Shown: positions 27,354 through 37,405, numbered from the stretch's first letter. The stretch is 64,000 nt of DNA from Acholeplasmataceae bacterium (GCA_030603805.1 JAUVXD010000001.1:253518-317517), one strand, 5' to 3'. Translations and numbers: made by a program. The notes: a model not told the origin generated them from the letters alone.

Positions 27354-28617
27354 ATTGCTTATTCCTACCATGTGTTATTACTTTATTATTTCCAAGGTAA
27401 TTGATTATCAATCCTAGAAAAAAGAAAAGCAATTTTGATTCGGTGTATGTTCCAGAAAACAACAAGGGAAAGAATCCTATTATAAAAAATATGGAATAAA
27501 CACTTTTTTTAATACTATCTCTACAACTTATTAATGTTTTTATTTGTGCGAAAACTAGCATAATAATCAGAATAGCACCTATAACAACTCCAAAATGTAA
27601 TAAAATCTCAATAAATATGTTATGTGGATACCAACCTATAATTTGATCATATGAATTAATCCCAAACTTATTTGCTATTACAATTCTTTCTGCTCCTATA
27701 CCAGTACCAAACAATGGGTTTTCTATTAAAATTTTTAAAGATACTTCTATTATTTCAATACGACTATTATCTGCAAAAAACGTTCTTTCTTTCAATCTTT
27801 CCAAAACTCTTGTGCTCAAGTTTAAAAATTTAGCTACTGACTCGAATAAATCCAACAACATATCAAAATAAAACATCATTCCTATTAATGCCACAAAAAC
27901 AACTATAATTTTAATTATTGAGTTATTATTTTTTAGCTTAAAATTCAGTAATATTTTAAAAAATATGAAGAACACAAAACTAAAGATAGGTCCTCTAGCT
28001 CCAATAAAAATCATCAAGATTAATGACAATAAAAGCAAAAATATGTCTTGCAACTTGACCTGTGTAGTTATACGATCCCAAAACACAACTGCCGGCAGCA
28101 ACAAAATGTATGCGTAATTTTGATTATAAAGAGATGTCTCAAATATATCAAATTCAAAGACAAACAAACTTAAGACAACAGTTATTACTGCTAATAGTCC
28201 AGCCACATAAATATAGGAATAGAACTTAACAAAGTCTCTCAAAGATAAACCTACTATTAACCATGGAAGCGATAAAATCATATTGAAGCCAATCGTTGTA
28301 AAATAAATGCTATGGTTAGAATAAATAAGAATTGTTAGCAAGAAGTTTACCAATATCAAAATAATAAGAAAAATGGTTATTTTATTATTGAAAAATCTTA
28401 CTAATAGTAATTTTAGTGAATATAATCCAATGATTCCAAAAATAGAGTATAGAAAAAATGTGTCTAGCTTAAAAGGTAACTCTACAAGTTTTCTTATGGT
28501 GTTATTAAAAATGAAGACAATGTTAGCTGATGAAACAATTAAAAAAGCTACAAAAGTAACTGAAGATTCATTATTTTTTGACTTAAAAATCATTCTTTTG
28601 GTATTAATTTTTTTCAC
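27346..28617 (-). CDS. O-antigen polymerase-like membrane protein, Wzy type (locus 2)
   Basis: 423 residues with about 11-12 hydrophobic helices. GARGPIFSFVFFIFFK and a periplasm-facing loop with WYPHNIFIEILLHFGVVIG (H-N-x2-I-E before a helix) fit the Wzy/WaaL superfamily, which polymerises lipid-linked units. The start is GTG 28617, overlapping the upstream TGA; no strong SD is seen, so translational coupling is likely. It pairs with the adjacent flippase to make locus 2 self-sufficient. Confidence 0.82.
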   Translation of the reverse strand: MKKINTKRMIFKSKNNESSVTFVAFLIVSSANIVFIFNNTIRKLVELPFKLDTFFLYSIFGIIGLYSLKLLLVRFFNNKITIFLIILILVNFLLTILIYSNHSIYFTTIGFNMILSLPWLIVGLSLRDFVKFYSYIYVAGLLAVITVVLSLFVFEFDIFETSLYNQNYAYILLLPAVVFWDRITTQVKLQDIFLLLLSLILMIFIGARGPIFSFVFFIFFKILLNFKLKNNNSIIKIIVVFVALIGMMFYFDMLLDLFESVAKFLNLSTRVLERLKERTFFADNSRIEIIEVSLKILIENPLFGTGIGAERIVIANKFGINSYDQIIGWYPHNIFIEILLHFGVVIGAILIIMLVFAQIKTLISCRDSIKKSVYSIFFIIGFFPLLFSGTYTESKLLFFFLGLIINYLGNNKVITHGRNKQYD

Positions 28618-29831
28618 CTCATTGCGTTTTTATATGCCTGTCGTAAAACTTCCACTTCTTTTTCCCAGCACAACTCATTCTTAGCTTTAACAAGATTTGC
28701 TTTGTATATTAAATATTCTTCTTTATTGTTTTTCATTTTTTTCACTGACTCATATATCTTTTGTGGGTCATTAGGATTGGTACAAATTCCAATTTTGTAT
28801 TGATTAGTAATTTTTGAAACTTCAGGAAAATCACTACAAATTACTGGAGTTAATGCTTGTATACATTCAAAAAATTTATTTGGAAGCATGTAATAGTAAC
28901 TTTTAGTTAATGCCGGAATTGTAATCATTCCAACATCTGCAGCAGAGACATAGTGACATAGTTGTTTATAATCGACAGCTTGATGAAAAATTAGACGAGA
29001 TCTCACATTCAAATTATTCGCTTGCAAAACAAGTTTTTCTATATATTCGTTTTCAGAATTACCTAAAACAACAAGTCCAATACTGGTATCATAACGCAAG
29101 ACATCAATGAGTTTTTCTATTCCTCTACCAGGCATCACGGCACCATGATACATCATTAGAAAGATGTTGCTTCCGTTTTCGATTTTTTTCATTAAATCCT
29201 GTCTAACTTTTTTTGTTGTTTCCATGTTAAGATACCAATAATTAGGTATGTTCCTGACTACTATTGGTCTGTGACTAAGATGATGAATTTTAACAACTTC
29301 ATCAGCAATGCTATCATTAACCATAATTGAAAATATACTTTTCTTAATCAAAAAATTTTCAAGTTTTTTAACGATAGTATATTTTAATCTACTTCTTGGT
29401 CTATTAGTGTTTCTACCTAGTTCAAATTCATGAGAATCATAAACTAATTTAGGTTTATTTGTTTTACTAATCATTAGAGTAGATATCCATCCAATAAATA
29501 ATGCTGTCAAATCATGACAACTAATTAAATTCGGTTGAAACTTTCTTATGAATTTTGGATCTTTAATAAAAATCCTAAGTATAATTTGTAATTTTCTAAT
29601 TATAGAATACTTAGAATAATTCTTTGTTCTACTTATAATAGTCACATTATCATCTACAGTAAATGATGTTTCAGAGCGATAATCCAAAACGTATACATTA
29701 GAAGATAAATTCTTTAAAACTTGTACCTCTCGTTTATCTCTACTATCAAATTCGTATGAAGAATTAATGAATTTCACTGTTATGAAACCCATATTCGATT
29801 TTTCCAAACTATCCTTCTTTTCTATTTTCAC
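28614..29831 (-). CDS. Glycosyltransferase, GT4-like (locus 2)
   Basis: 405 residues, GT-B fold. A cytosolic transferase with YDSHEFELGRNTNRP and a donor half containing MMYHGAVMPGRGIEKLIDVL, LPNKFFECIQALTPVI and a SDFPEVSK loop. It begins with GTG 29831 preceded by GAGG. About 209 bases separate it from the next upstream gene, so a new transcript may start there; a TGTTC-AC-GAACA inverted repeat lies in that gap. Substrate not predictable. Confidence 0.82.
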   Translation of the reverse strand: MKIEKKDSLEKSNMGFITVKFINSSYEFDSRDKREVQVLKNLSSNVYVLDYRSETSFTVDDNVTIISRTKNYSKYSIIRKLQIILRIFIKDPKFIRKFQPNLISCHDLTALFIGWISTLMISKTNKPKLVYDSHEFELGRNTNRPRSRLKYTIVKKLENFLIKKSIFSIMVNDSIADEVVKIHHLSHRPIVVRNIPNYWYLNMETTKKVRQDLMKKIENGSNIFLMMYHGAVMPGRGIEKLIDVLRYDTSIGLVVLGNSENEYIEKLVLQANNLNVRSRLIFHQAVDYKQLCHYVSAADVGMITIPALTKSYYYMLPNKFFECIQALTPVICSDFPEVSKITNQYKIGICTNPNDPQKIYESVKKMKNNKEEYLIYKANLVKAKNELCWEKEVEVLRQAYKNAMR

Positions 29832-29957
29832 AATAACACCTCGTTGTATTTTTAAACACCTTTCATACTAAACAATAATTTGTTACAAAATGCAAAACTT
29901 GCCATGTAACTATTACTTATGTCTACTTACTCAATATATAAAATGTTAAACTATTCA

Positions 29958-29969
29958 TGTTCACGAACA
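29958..29969. promoter_or_regulatory. Inverted repeat TGTTC-AC-GAACA in an operon gap
   Basis: A perfect 5-base-arm inverted repeat in the 209-base gap between two locus-2 glycosyltransferase genes. It could be a binding site for a regulator of a second transcription unit. No clear promoter is seen with it, so the function is a guess. Confidence 0.25.
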
Positions 29970-30040
29970 CAATAATTCAAATGAAAAGTAAATTATAAGA
30001 CTCATTAAAAAGTATTAGTATAATTTAAATCTAAATTATG

Positions 30041-31186
30041 TTATTCGTATATATTTTTCGCTATTATTTTATAGTCTAATAGTGTTTTACCAATCATATA
30101 TGACTTTTTCTTCATTTCTGATAACTGTGATACCCGAAGTTCACTTATAGTGACTAAAATGTTAGACAACTCTTTCTCGTCTGACACATAGTACCCATTG
30201 CCATCGATTAGAAAATGATGACTGTCATAAGGATAAACCACAACAGCACATTTACAACAAATTGCATTTTGTAATGTTGCTGATTGTGTTCCTGGTTGAA
30301 TATAAATATCAGAAGCACATAAAAAGTCAATTAGTTCAGTGCCTTTTATCCAGTCTAACTTGATGACTCTTATATCATCTTTTATAAGTTCATTAAGTTG
30401 TATATAAATATCATCAGATATACTACCAATTAAAATAAGTCTTAATCTATTAGATTTTAATCTTACAAAACACTTAACCAATTCTAATGTTTTTTTGCGT
30501 TTATTCATTTTTCCTGTATGTATTAAAACTATTTTATCATCATCTAAAGCATACCTTTCACGAATTATTTTGTACTTGTCCTCAATTACTTCTTCAGTAT
30601 AAATAATTCCTCCCAATGGCATAAAGTGTAATTTAGATAATGGTAAATTGTAGTTTTCAATGTAAAAATCTTTAGATTCGTAGTTGATATAGTAAATTCT
30701 GTCAATTGATGCATAAGAAAATCTTAAAATTAGTTTATAATAGAGTTTATGCAAAAAGTATTTCGATATAAATGTTTTTCCAGAGTTAAATCTATCGCTA
30801 TGGGTATCAACGTATAATTTAACTTTAGGATTGTGTCTTTTATATCTCGCGGCAGTTAACAAATCAAATGATTGAATACCATGAAAAAATATAACATCTG
30901 GCTTATAATTATGCATGATCTCTTTAAATCCTGAATAGATTCTGATTTTTGAATTTAAAAACTTAAAAAAAGGAACTTTATATCTCAATCTTATTACTTC
31001 AATATCGTCCTCATTTTTGTATTTCTTTGGTTTGATATAACTTAATTTTCCATCAATTAATGTTTGGCATGACGCCACAATTAAAACTTCATGTCCGTCA
31101 AGTTTGTTTTGTCTTGACAATAGATTTTCTTGATATGTTACTTTATCTACATAAATATTACTTAGTATTGCATGCATTATTTTCAT
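30041..31186 (-). CDS. Glycosyltransferase, GT4-like (locus 2)
   Basis: 381 residues. N-terminal half with VLIVASCQTLIDGK and FFHGIQSFDLLTAARY; the C-terminal half has LIHTGKMNKRKKTLELVKCF and YIQPGTQSATLQNAICC, matching GT4 donor-binding segments. The start is taken as ATG 31186 (MKIMHAILSN) with TTTGGAG upstream; the in-frame TTG at 31198 overlaps that site. It follows the WecB-like gene by 18 bases, suggesting it may use the sugar made by WecB/WecC, which is only inference. Confidence 0.8.
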   Translation of the reverse strand: MKIMHAILSNIYVDKVTYQENLLSRQNKLDGHEVLIVASCQTLIDGKLSYIKPKKYKNEDDIEVIRLRYKVPFFKFLNSKIRIYSGFKEIMHNYKPDVIFFHGIQSFDLLTAARYKRHNPKVKLYVDTHSDRFNSGKTFISKYFLHKLYYKLILRFSYASIDRIYYINYESKDFYIENYNLPLSKLHFMPLGGIIYTEEVIEDKYKIIRERYALDDDKIVLIHTGKMNKRKKTLELVKCFVRLKSNRLRLILIGSISDDIYIQLNELIKDDIRVIKLDWIKGTELIDFLCASDIYIQPGTQSATLQNAICCKCAVVVYPYDSHHFLIDGNGYYVSDEKELSNILVTISELRVSQLSEMKKKSYMIGKTLLDYKIIAKNIYE

Positions 31187-31204
31187 TTTAATCTCCAAAG
31201 TGAA

Positions 31205-32323
31205 CTAAAAACTATTTTCAAATGTGAAAAGTTTTTCTTTTAATATATTTGCAATTCGCTTAGAAGTATTACCATCACCGTAAGGATTTATTGATTTACT
31301 CATAAGGTTGTATGTATTTCTACAGTCTAATAATAACTTAAAATTTAAATAGATTGTTTCTTCATTAGTACCAACCAGTTTCAAAGTTCCTGCTTCTATT
31401 CCTTCAGGTCTTTCTGTTGTATCTCGCATGACTAATACTGGTACACCTAAACTTGGTGCTTCCTCTTGAATACCACCGCTATCCGTTAAAATTAGATACG
31501 ATTTTGCCAACATATTATGAAATTCCAATACATCAAGAGGCTCTATTATTTTTAATCTTGGATTGTTGCCAAAAACTTCTTGTGCAGTAGTTCTTATAAC
31601 TGGATTTAAGTGTATTGGATAAATGGCTTTAATATCAGAGTACTCATCAAGTATTCTTTTTATTGCACGAAACATATTTATCATAGGCTTACCAAGATTC
31701 TCTCTTCTATGAGCAGTTATCAAGATTAATCTAGAATTACCTGACCACTCTAGCAGTTCGTTTTTATAGTCGGTTTTTACAGTTGTTTTTAACGCATCTA
31801 TAGCTGTATTACCAGTAACATAGATTGTTTCTTGCTTTTTTCCTTCTCTTACTAAATTTAATCTTGCTTGCTCAGTTGGTGCAAAATGATATTGAGCTAT
31901 AACACCGACTGCCTGTCGATTAAACTCCTCAGGATAAGGAGAGTAAAGATTATAGGTTCTTAAGCCGGCTTCGACATGGCCTACAGGGATTTGCAAATAA
32001 AAACAGGCTAGGCTTGTAATAAAAGTTGTGGAAGTGTCCCCATGAACTAATACAACATCAGGTTTTACTTCTTCTAATATTAACTTCATTTTACTAAGAA
32101 TATTGATGGTTATATCAAAAAGAGTCTGACCTGGTTTCATTATTGACAAGTCATAATCTGGAATCACTTTAAAAGCATGAAGCACTTGATCAAGCATTTC
32201 CCTATGTTGTCCGCTGACACAAACAATCGTTTCAAAATAGTTTCTAGATTTAAGTTCATTAACGAGTGGACACATTTTTATCGCTTCGGGTCGAGTTCCG
32301 AAAACCACCATGATTTTTTTCAT
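31205..32323 (-). CDS. wecB: Non-hydrolysing UDP-GlcNAc 2-epimerase (WecB/WbpI family)
   Basis: 372 residues: MVVFGTRPEAIKMCPLV, VCVSGQHREMLDQVL, LVHGDTSTTF, VEAGLRTYNLYSPYPEE, and LTDSGGIQEEAPSLG. It interconverts UDP-GlcNAc and UDP-ManNAc. Placed directly after the dehydrogenase at 32343 it would make UDP-ManNAcA (WecB-WecC pair). An alternative is the WbpI role, epimerising UDP-GlcNAc3NAcA to the manno form used in acetamidino O-antigens; the two cannot be separated by sequence reading. It differs from the CapG-type homologue at 9174. Confidence 0.9.
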   Translation of the reverse strand: MKKIMVVFGTRPEAIKMCPLVNELKSRNYFETIVCVSGQHREMLDQVLHAFKVIPDYDLSIMKPGQTLFDITINILSKMKLILEEVKPDVVLVHGDTSTTFITSLACFYLQIPVGHVEAGLRTYNLYSPYPEEFNRQAVGVIAQYHFAPTEQARLNLVREGKKQETIYVTGNTAIDALKTTVKTDYKNELLEWSGNSRLILITAHRRENLGKPMINMFRAIKRILDEYSDIKAIYPIHLNPVIRTTAQEVFGNNPRLKIIEPLDVLEFHNMLAKSYLILTDSGGIQEEAPSLGVPVLVMRDTTERPEGIEAGTLKLVGTNEETIYLNFKLLLDCRNTYNLMSKSINPYGDGNTSKRIANILKEKLFTFENSF

Positions 32324-32342
32324 TTACTATAGTTACCTTCCT

Positions 32343-33563
32343 TTAAAGTTTATATACGTTATCTCCATGCATTATGTTTCTAGTATCAAGTATTAAGAGT
32401 TTAGAGATATCATTATTCTTTGATTTAACTTCATCATGAGCGACCATAATCACAATAATTTCAATGTCTTTAATAAAACTATTGAAATCAAAATACTGAT
32501 TTTCTACGATTTTTGATTTAATGAATGGATCATAAACCTTTATTCCAAATGAAAGGTTTTTTTCCAATTGTTCAAGCAATTGAAGTGTTGGGCTCTCTCT
32601 AATATCATCCACATTTTCTTTATAAGTGAGTCCATATAGTCCAACTCTTGAAACATCTTTAATATGATGTTCCTTCATAATACTGCTAATTCTATTCAAT
32701 ACATGTACTGGCATTGAATCATTAATTTTTCTTGCAGTTAATATTAGATTGGTTAAATCTGGATAGTCACCAACTAAAAACCAAGGATCAACTGATATAC
32801 AATGTCCACCTACACCTGGACCAGGTTGTAATATATTTACTCGAGGATGTTTATTCGCAATTTTTATGATTTCATAGACATCCATATTATCAGAACGGCA
32901 AATTTTTGCTAATTCATTTGCAAATGCAATATTTACATCTCTAAATGTGTTTTCAACAACTTTTGACATTTCTGCTGATCTTATATCAGTAATAACTATT
33001 TCTGATTTACAAAAAGACTGATAAACTTCTTTGATTTTATTTGCAATTTCTTTGGAATCCGCACCAACTGTACGCGAGTTATTTTCTAGCTCGTAAATCA
33101 TATTTCCTGGAATAATTCTTTCAGGTGCATGAACTAAATGCACATCTTTTCCTATAATAAGGTTTCTTCTTTCAATTTCAGGTCTCACATATTTGTCTAT
33201 AGAACCTGGAGATATTGTAGACTCGATAACAATAATTGAACCTGAAAGACAAACATCTAAAACTTTGTTAACTGCTCCAAGTACATATGTTGGATCAAGT
33301 TTTTTACTTAGATGCATGAAAGGTGTAGGTACTGCAACAATGTATGTATCTGTTTTTTGATACTCAGTAGTAAAGATGATGCCTTTATCAATAGCACTTT
33401 GAAAAAGTTCACTTAATCCCTTCTCCTCAAATGTAAGAACACCAGAATTTAGTTTATTGACAAGATCTTTATTATAATCTGTTCCAACTACTGTTAATCC
33501 ACTTTTAGCTAGCATTAAAGCTGTAGGCAAACCTATATATCCTAATCCAATAACATTTATCAT
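32343..33563 (-). CDS. wecC: UDP-N-acetyl-mannosamine dehydrogenase (WecC family)
   Basis: 406 residues, UDP-glucose/GDP-mannose dehydrogenase family: MINVIGLGYIGLPTALMLA, ESTISPGSIDKYV, VHAPERIIPGNM, the catalytic cysteine in GPGVGGHCISVDPWFL, and LYGLTYKENVDDIRESP. It oxidises UDP-ManNAc to UDP-ManNAcA. The following WecB-like gene and a GT gene 2 bases upstream share the operon. The WPGR-style openings differ from the WbpA homologue at 22151, so the two are not a recent duplication. Confidence 0.9.
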   Translation of the reverse strand: MINVIGLGYIGLPTALMLAKSGLTVVGTDYNKDLVNKLNSGVLTFEEKGLSELFQSAIDKGIIFTTEYQKTDTYIVAVPTPFMHLSKKLDPTYVLGAVNKVLDVCLSGSIIVIESTISPGSIDKYVRPEIERRNLIIGKDVHLVHAPERIIPGNMIYELENNSRTVGADSKEIANKIKEVYQSFCKSEIVITDIRSAEMSKVVENTFRDVNIAFANELAKICRSDNMDVYEIIKIANKHPRVNILQPGPGVGGHCISVDPWFLVGDYPDLTNLILTARKINDSMPVHVLNRISSIMKEHHIKDVSRVGLYGLTYKENVDDIRESPTLQLLEQLEKNLSFGIKVYDPFIKSKIVENQYFDFNSFIKDIEIIVIMVAHDEVKSKNNDISKLLILDTRNIMHGDNVYKL

Positions 33564-33565
33564 AT

Positions 33566-34738
33566 TTATTTTCCCTCCACGGTTTTTTCTATTAATTTTG
33601 AATACTTTTGCGTTTGTATTTTTCTTCTTAAAGAGCTAATATCTCTATGTATTTTTTTGCTATAATCAATATGTTTTATTGCAGATACGAGTTCATCTAT
33701 ATTATCTGGCTGAACGTAATAGGTTCCTTCGTAACTCATCAAAATTTCTTTAGATACACCTTCCAATCCATAAATAATGGGTTTTTGTAGCAATAAATAC
33801 TCGAATACTTTAGATGGAACAACTTTATTAAAGTATTCACTAGAATGTAGTTGAAGATATAGAACATCTGATTTTACATAATGAGATAACAACTCCGATC
33901 GTTTCATTGGGGGAACAATAGTTATGTTCTTTAAGTCTTTTTCCTCAATCAAAGTCTTAACTTGTTCTAGTTGTGTACCTGAGCCAATTAAGACAAACTC
34001 ATAATCGGAATCATCAAGTTTGGAAGCAGCATTAACTAATGTGATTAGATTTTGTGCGATACCAATATTACCAGCATAGAGTATTGTATATTTACCATTT
34101 TTTTCATTAATATTTTTCGATGAAATACTTTGTAGATCGTTTTCAAAATTAGTGTCTATTCCATTTAAAATTACATGAGGGTGGGCATTTTTTACTATTT
34201 TTTTTATATGATCAACATAACCTGGCGAAGTGACAACTATTAAATCAGCATTTTTGTAAAGTTTTTTCTCAATCACTTTAAGTAATGATGATATTATTCC
34301 GTTCTTCTTTATCTTCTTTAAGGCAATCGGAGTATCTGGCCATAAATCTCTGACATCTAGTACATGCTTAGCATGCAAATATTTAGATATTTTTTGCCCT
34401 ACTAATCCTTCAAGAATATACGGTGTAGTCGAAATTACAGCATCGATCGATTTATTTTTGTATTGTTTTTTTGTTCGTAAAACTTTAAAATAAAATTCGA
34501 AAAAACCTAAAATCCTGGAGAATATACTCTTGCTGGTGTTTTTCATATGAAGTCTTGTCTCAAATTCACTCGTTATAAGGTCTTGACTTGCATTGAACTC
34601 CTTATATCTATTGGGGGTTGCTGCTAAAACATAGACAGTATGACCTCTTTCTTTCATTTCGTTGACTATAGCTTCCATTCTGAAAGCAACAGCTCCCAAG
34701 TCAGGTGGATAAAATTGACTAATAACAAGTAGTTTCAT
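33566..34738 (-). CDS. Glycosyltransferase, WbuB/CapM-like GT4 (locus 2)
   Basis: 390 residues. MKLLVISQFYPPDLGAVAFR with ISTTPYILEGLVGQ and VLDVRDLWPDTPIAL follows the WbuB/CapM pattern (D-x-W-P-D). The donor half has LYAGNIGIAQNLITLV and VVPSKVFEYLLLQKPIIYG. It should transfer an amino sugar onto the lipid-linked unit. The gene is 2 bases before wecC and 1 base after the heparinase-like gene. Confidence 0.84.
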   Translation of the reverse strand: MKLLVISQFYPPDLGAVAFRMEAIVNEMKERGHTVYVLAATPNRYKEFNASQDLITSEFETRLHMKNTSKSIFSRILGFFEFYFKVLRTKKQYKNKSIDAVISTTPYILEGLVGQKISKYLHAKHVLDVRDLWPDTPIALKKIKKNGIISSLLKVIEKKLYKNADLIVVTSPGYVDHIKKIVKNAHPHVILNGIDTNFENDLQSISSKNINEKNGKYTILYAGNIGIAQNLITLVNAASKLDDSDYEFVLIGSGTQLEQVKTLIEEKDLKNITIVPPMKRSELLSHYVKSDVLYLQLHSSEYFNKVVPSKVFEYLLLQKPIIYGLEGVSKEILMSYEGTYYVQPDNIDELVSAIKHIDYSKKIHRDISSLRRKIQTQKYSKLIEKTVEGK

Positions 34739-36508
34739 TTATAATGTCTCCAAGTCTTCATATTTTCCATTTTCATATTTTAAACTTAATTGCATTCCAT
34801 CATAGTTAATATCAATTATTTTAGCTAGTGATATAACATATCCCATTTTTCTGCTTTTTGAATTAATAACTAATGATTTTCTCTTTATTTCAGTTCCAAA
34901 ATATGGGAAGTAATTTGAATTAAATACTGTTATATTTTCATTGTCCAAATAATTCCCTTGATCAATAACATATAAATATAACTTTAGTGTGTGACTATGA
35001 ACTTCAATATTGTCTTCATGAAATACAATTTTAACTTCTGGAGCAAAGTGCAAATGTGAGTTAAGCGAATATTTTTTTTTAGAAGTCACATTATCAAGTA
35101 TCACTATTGTGTTATTTGTTGTAATATAAAAGCTTCTTTCATGAGTGTACTTATTCTTATATTTATATTTGCCTTTGAATAATTTATAATTCTTTTTCTC
35201 TTCGATATTGGTAATGAATCTAGTTGGTCGGTAACCGTTTCGAAAGCTACTCCAAATATCACTTTGTTCAAATCCATTAACTTGAAGTGTATTGTGCGCT
35301 AGAGTGCTACGTGAATAATGCCTTAGATTACTATTTTCATATTCGAAAACACCAGTATCGGTTATGACTTTTTGATTATCGACTAATAGTTCAAAATTAA
35401 ATATGTCATTGTGAGAATGAGCTAAGAGATAGTTAGAACCTAAATTACCTAAATCCATTGTCAAACGCAATCGTTGATTATGATAAACAAAATAATTCGA
35501 TGCACTCTTTAATCTTTTGACTATCAAATGGCTTTCATTTAACATTAGGTTTGACTTTGTCTTAAAGACATTACCAGTTATTTTATCAGTCATTGTGTAA
35601 TTGGAGTCATTAAATAATGGATAATCCACATCTGTATATCTAATTCGATTATAGAATTCTAGCATGATACTTGCATACTTCTTTAACGTGTAAACAGAAT
35701 CTAAATTGAAGTCAATTATTGACAAAACATCTAGAATACCATTTAAGACAATAATATGATATGATATTGATTTTTCGAAATGACATCCATCCATTAGAAC
35801 TTGTTTTTTTAAAGCTCGATTAATTTTCTTAATATATTTATTAACTAAACCTATATTGTCTAAAAAGTATTCACTCAATATGATTGTTTTTAAGTTTTCA
35901 AATAGATGATTACCCCTAACATCGTGTTCAAGATTCATTTTAAGATATCTAACCTGTTTTCTAATTGAAACTAATACTGTTTGTGGAACCGAATCGATAT
36001 GTTTATACTCGATCAAATATGAGTAAAACGAAATCCAATTTAACAATCTCAATGAAATAGTATAAGGTGCCCACATGACATTATTGTATCTATTTGAACA
36101 GTTTATCCATTCTTGAACTAAACTTTGTCCCTTAAGTAACAAATCTTCTTGTTGCTTAGTTTTATATAGGATAATTAAATCATTTAGATAATCGAAGTAG
36201 TTCAAATGGAAGTTCCAAAGACTACTCTGTTCATTATTTGCCCACTCGACATCGTTCTTAAATGAAAAATTGTTATTAAGAAATGTGAATTGATTATTTA
36301 AAATGTCAGTAGTTTGATTAACAGAGTCGTTTAAAGTGATTTGGAAATAATTTATTTTATTGTTTTCTACTCTATATTTGCTATTTTGAATAAATATATA
36401 GGAGAGTGGTCTTAGAAACAATGAAACAAAACGCCTGAAAATTTGTACTTTTTTAGTATGAAAGAAAAAATAAAAATATCTTTCTAATGTCTTCAACTTT
36501 CTTTTCAT
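34739..36508 (-). CDS. Heparinase II/III-like protein in capsule locus 2
   Basis: 589 residues. An N-terminal alpha-helical toroid region (MWAPYTISLRLLNWISFYS, DVRGNHLFENLKTI) is followed by the heparinase II/III C-terminal beta-sandwich with AHSHNDIFNFELLVDNQK, SRSTLAHNTLQVNG and WSSFRNGYRPTRF. The family cleaves uronic-acid polysaccharides by beta-elimination. No signal peptide or clear exit signal is seen, though the first 35 residues contain an aromatic FYFFFH stretch and a short FVSLFLRPL patch. Members are common in uronate capsule loci, where they may trim or modify the polymer. It lies between a transferase and a sugar epimerase gene. Confidence 0.82.
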   Translation of the reverse strand: MKRKLKTLERYFYFFFHTKKVQIFRRFVSLFLRPLSYIFIQNSKYRVENNKINYFQITLNDSVNQTTDILNNQFTFLNNNFSFKNDVEWANNEQSSLWNFHLNYFDYLNDLIILYKTKQQEDLLLKGQSLVQEWINCSNRYNNVMWAPYTISLRLLNWISFYSYLIEYKHIDSVPQTVLVSIRKQVRYLKMNLEHDVRGNHLFENLKTIILSEYFLDNIGLVNKYIKKINRALKKQVLMDGCHFEKSISYHIIVLNGILDVLSIIDFNLDSVYTLKKYASIMLEFYNRIRYTDVDYPLFNDSNYTMTDKITGNVFKTKSNLMLNESHLIVKRLKSASNYFVYHNQRLRLTMDLGNLGSNYLLAHSHNDIFNFELLVDNQKVITDTGVFEYENSNLRHYSRSTLAHNTLQVNGFEQSDIWSSFRNGYRPTRFITNIEEKKNYKLFKGKYKYKNKYTHERSFYITTNNTIVILDNVTSKKKYSLNSHLHFAPEVKIVFHEDNIEVHSHTLKLYLYVIDQGNYLDNENITVFNSNYFPYFGTEIKRKSLVINSKSRKMGYVISLAKIIDINYDGMQLSLKYENGKYEDLETL

Positions 36509-36530
36509 CTTCTAAGCACCTCTTACTTTT

Positions 36531-37397
36531 TTAAATACTAATGCTTCTTTGAATTGATTCTTCTATATCTACTACATGGTAATTAAACCCTTTTTCAATA
36601 CTTAGATTTAAATCATATGTTTTATTACCATATGCTTTTCGTATTGAACTAATATATTTGCTCATAAATCTTAATGGCAAATTAAATAATCTGGTTTTTA
36701 TAGTTCTTTTTCTTAGATATTTTCTTGCAGTAACAATAATTTTCGTAGTAGACATATATTCAGAGTTTTGAGGGTAAAACACGCCATTCGCACTTCTACT
36801 AATTAATAGCTTAATAAACTCTGAAAAATTATCTATATATATCATACTTCTTTGATTTGAAATATTGGGTACTACAGAAAGCATTGAAGCCATTTTTAGA
36901 AGTTTTGGGAAATTACCTTTACATTTTGGTCCGTAAATAACTGGAGTTCTCACGATAGAGACTAGAAATTTCTCGTTTTGTAATTTTTGTATTGCCATGT
37001 CTGCTTCTAGTTTGCTATTTCCGTACGCATTTAATGGGTTATATTTGCTTATATCAATGTGTCGTTTATCAGAAATTGCGTTGTCTTCTCCATATATAAT
37101 CATACTACTCATAAATATAAATTGTCTAACACCAGATTCTTTAGCTTTTTTCGCTGTTTCAATTGCAAGGTCTCGATTAATTTTATAATATAATTCATCA
37201 AGAGATTTCTTTTTAGAGACATGTGCTATCCCTGCAACATGGAATACTACATCAAAATTTGAAAAATCAAATTTTTCCCAATTTGGATCTTTCATATCCA
37301 ATGTTTTAACTAAATATTTATCAGGTTCTCTCATTAACCATTTTTCTACATTGGTACCAACATAACTATTAGCACCAGTAATTAATACTCTTTTCAA
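36531..37397 (-). CDS. NAD-dependent sugar epimerase/dehydratase family protein
   Basis: 288 residues, short-chain dehydrogenase of the extended type: MKRVLITGANSYVGTN, VFHVAGIAHVSKK, MSSMIIYGED, and the catalytic YGNSK. RSMIYIDNFSEFI is typical of WcaG/WbpV-like epimerases in polysaccharide clusters. It is somewhat shorter than GalE (about 335). It probably epimerises or reduces a nucleotide sugar, or a lipid-linked one, for locus 2; the exact reaction cannot be fixed. It starts 8 bases after the initiating transferase. Confidence 0.83.
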   Translation of the reverse strand: MKRVLITGANSYVGTNVEKWLMREPDKYLVKTLDMKDPNWEKFDFSNFDVVFHVAGIAHVSKKKSLDELYYKINRDLAIETAKKAKESGVRQFIFMSSMIIYGEDNAISDKRHIDISKYNPLNAYGNSKLEADMAIQKLQNEKFLVSIVRTPVIYGPKCKGNFPKLLKMASMLSVVPNISNQRSMIYIDNFSEFIKLLISRSANGVFYPQNSEYMSTTKIIVTARKYLRKRTIKTRLFNLPLRFMSKYISSIRKAYGNKTYDLNLSIEKGFNYHVVDIEESIQRSISI

Positions 37398-37405
37398 AGT
37401 AACAC

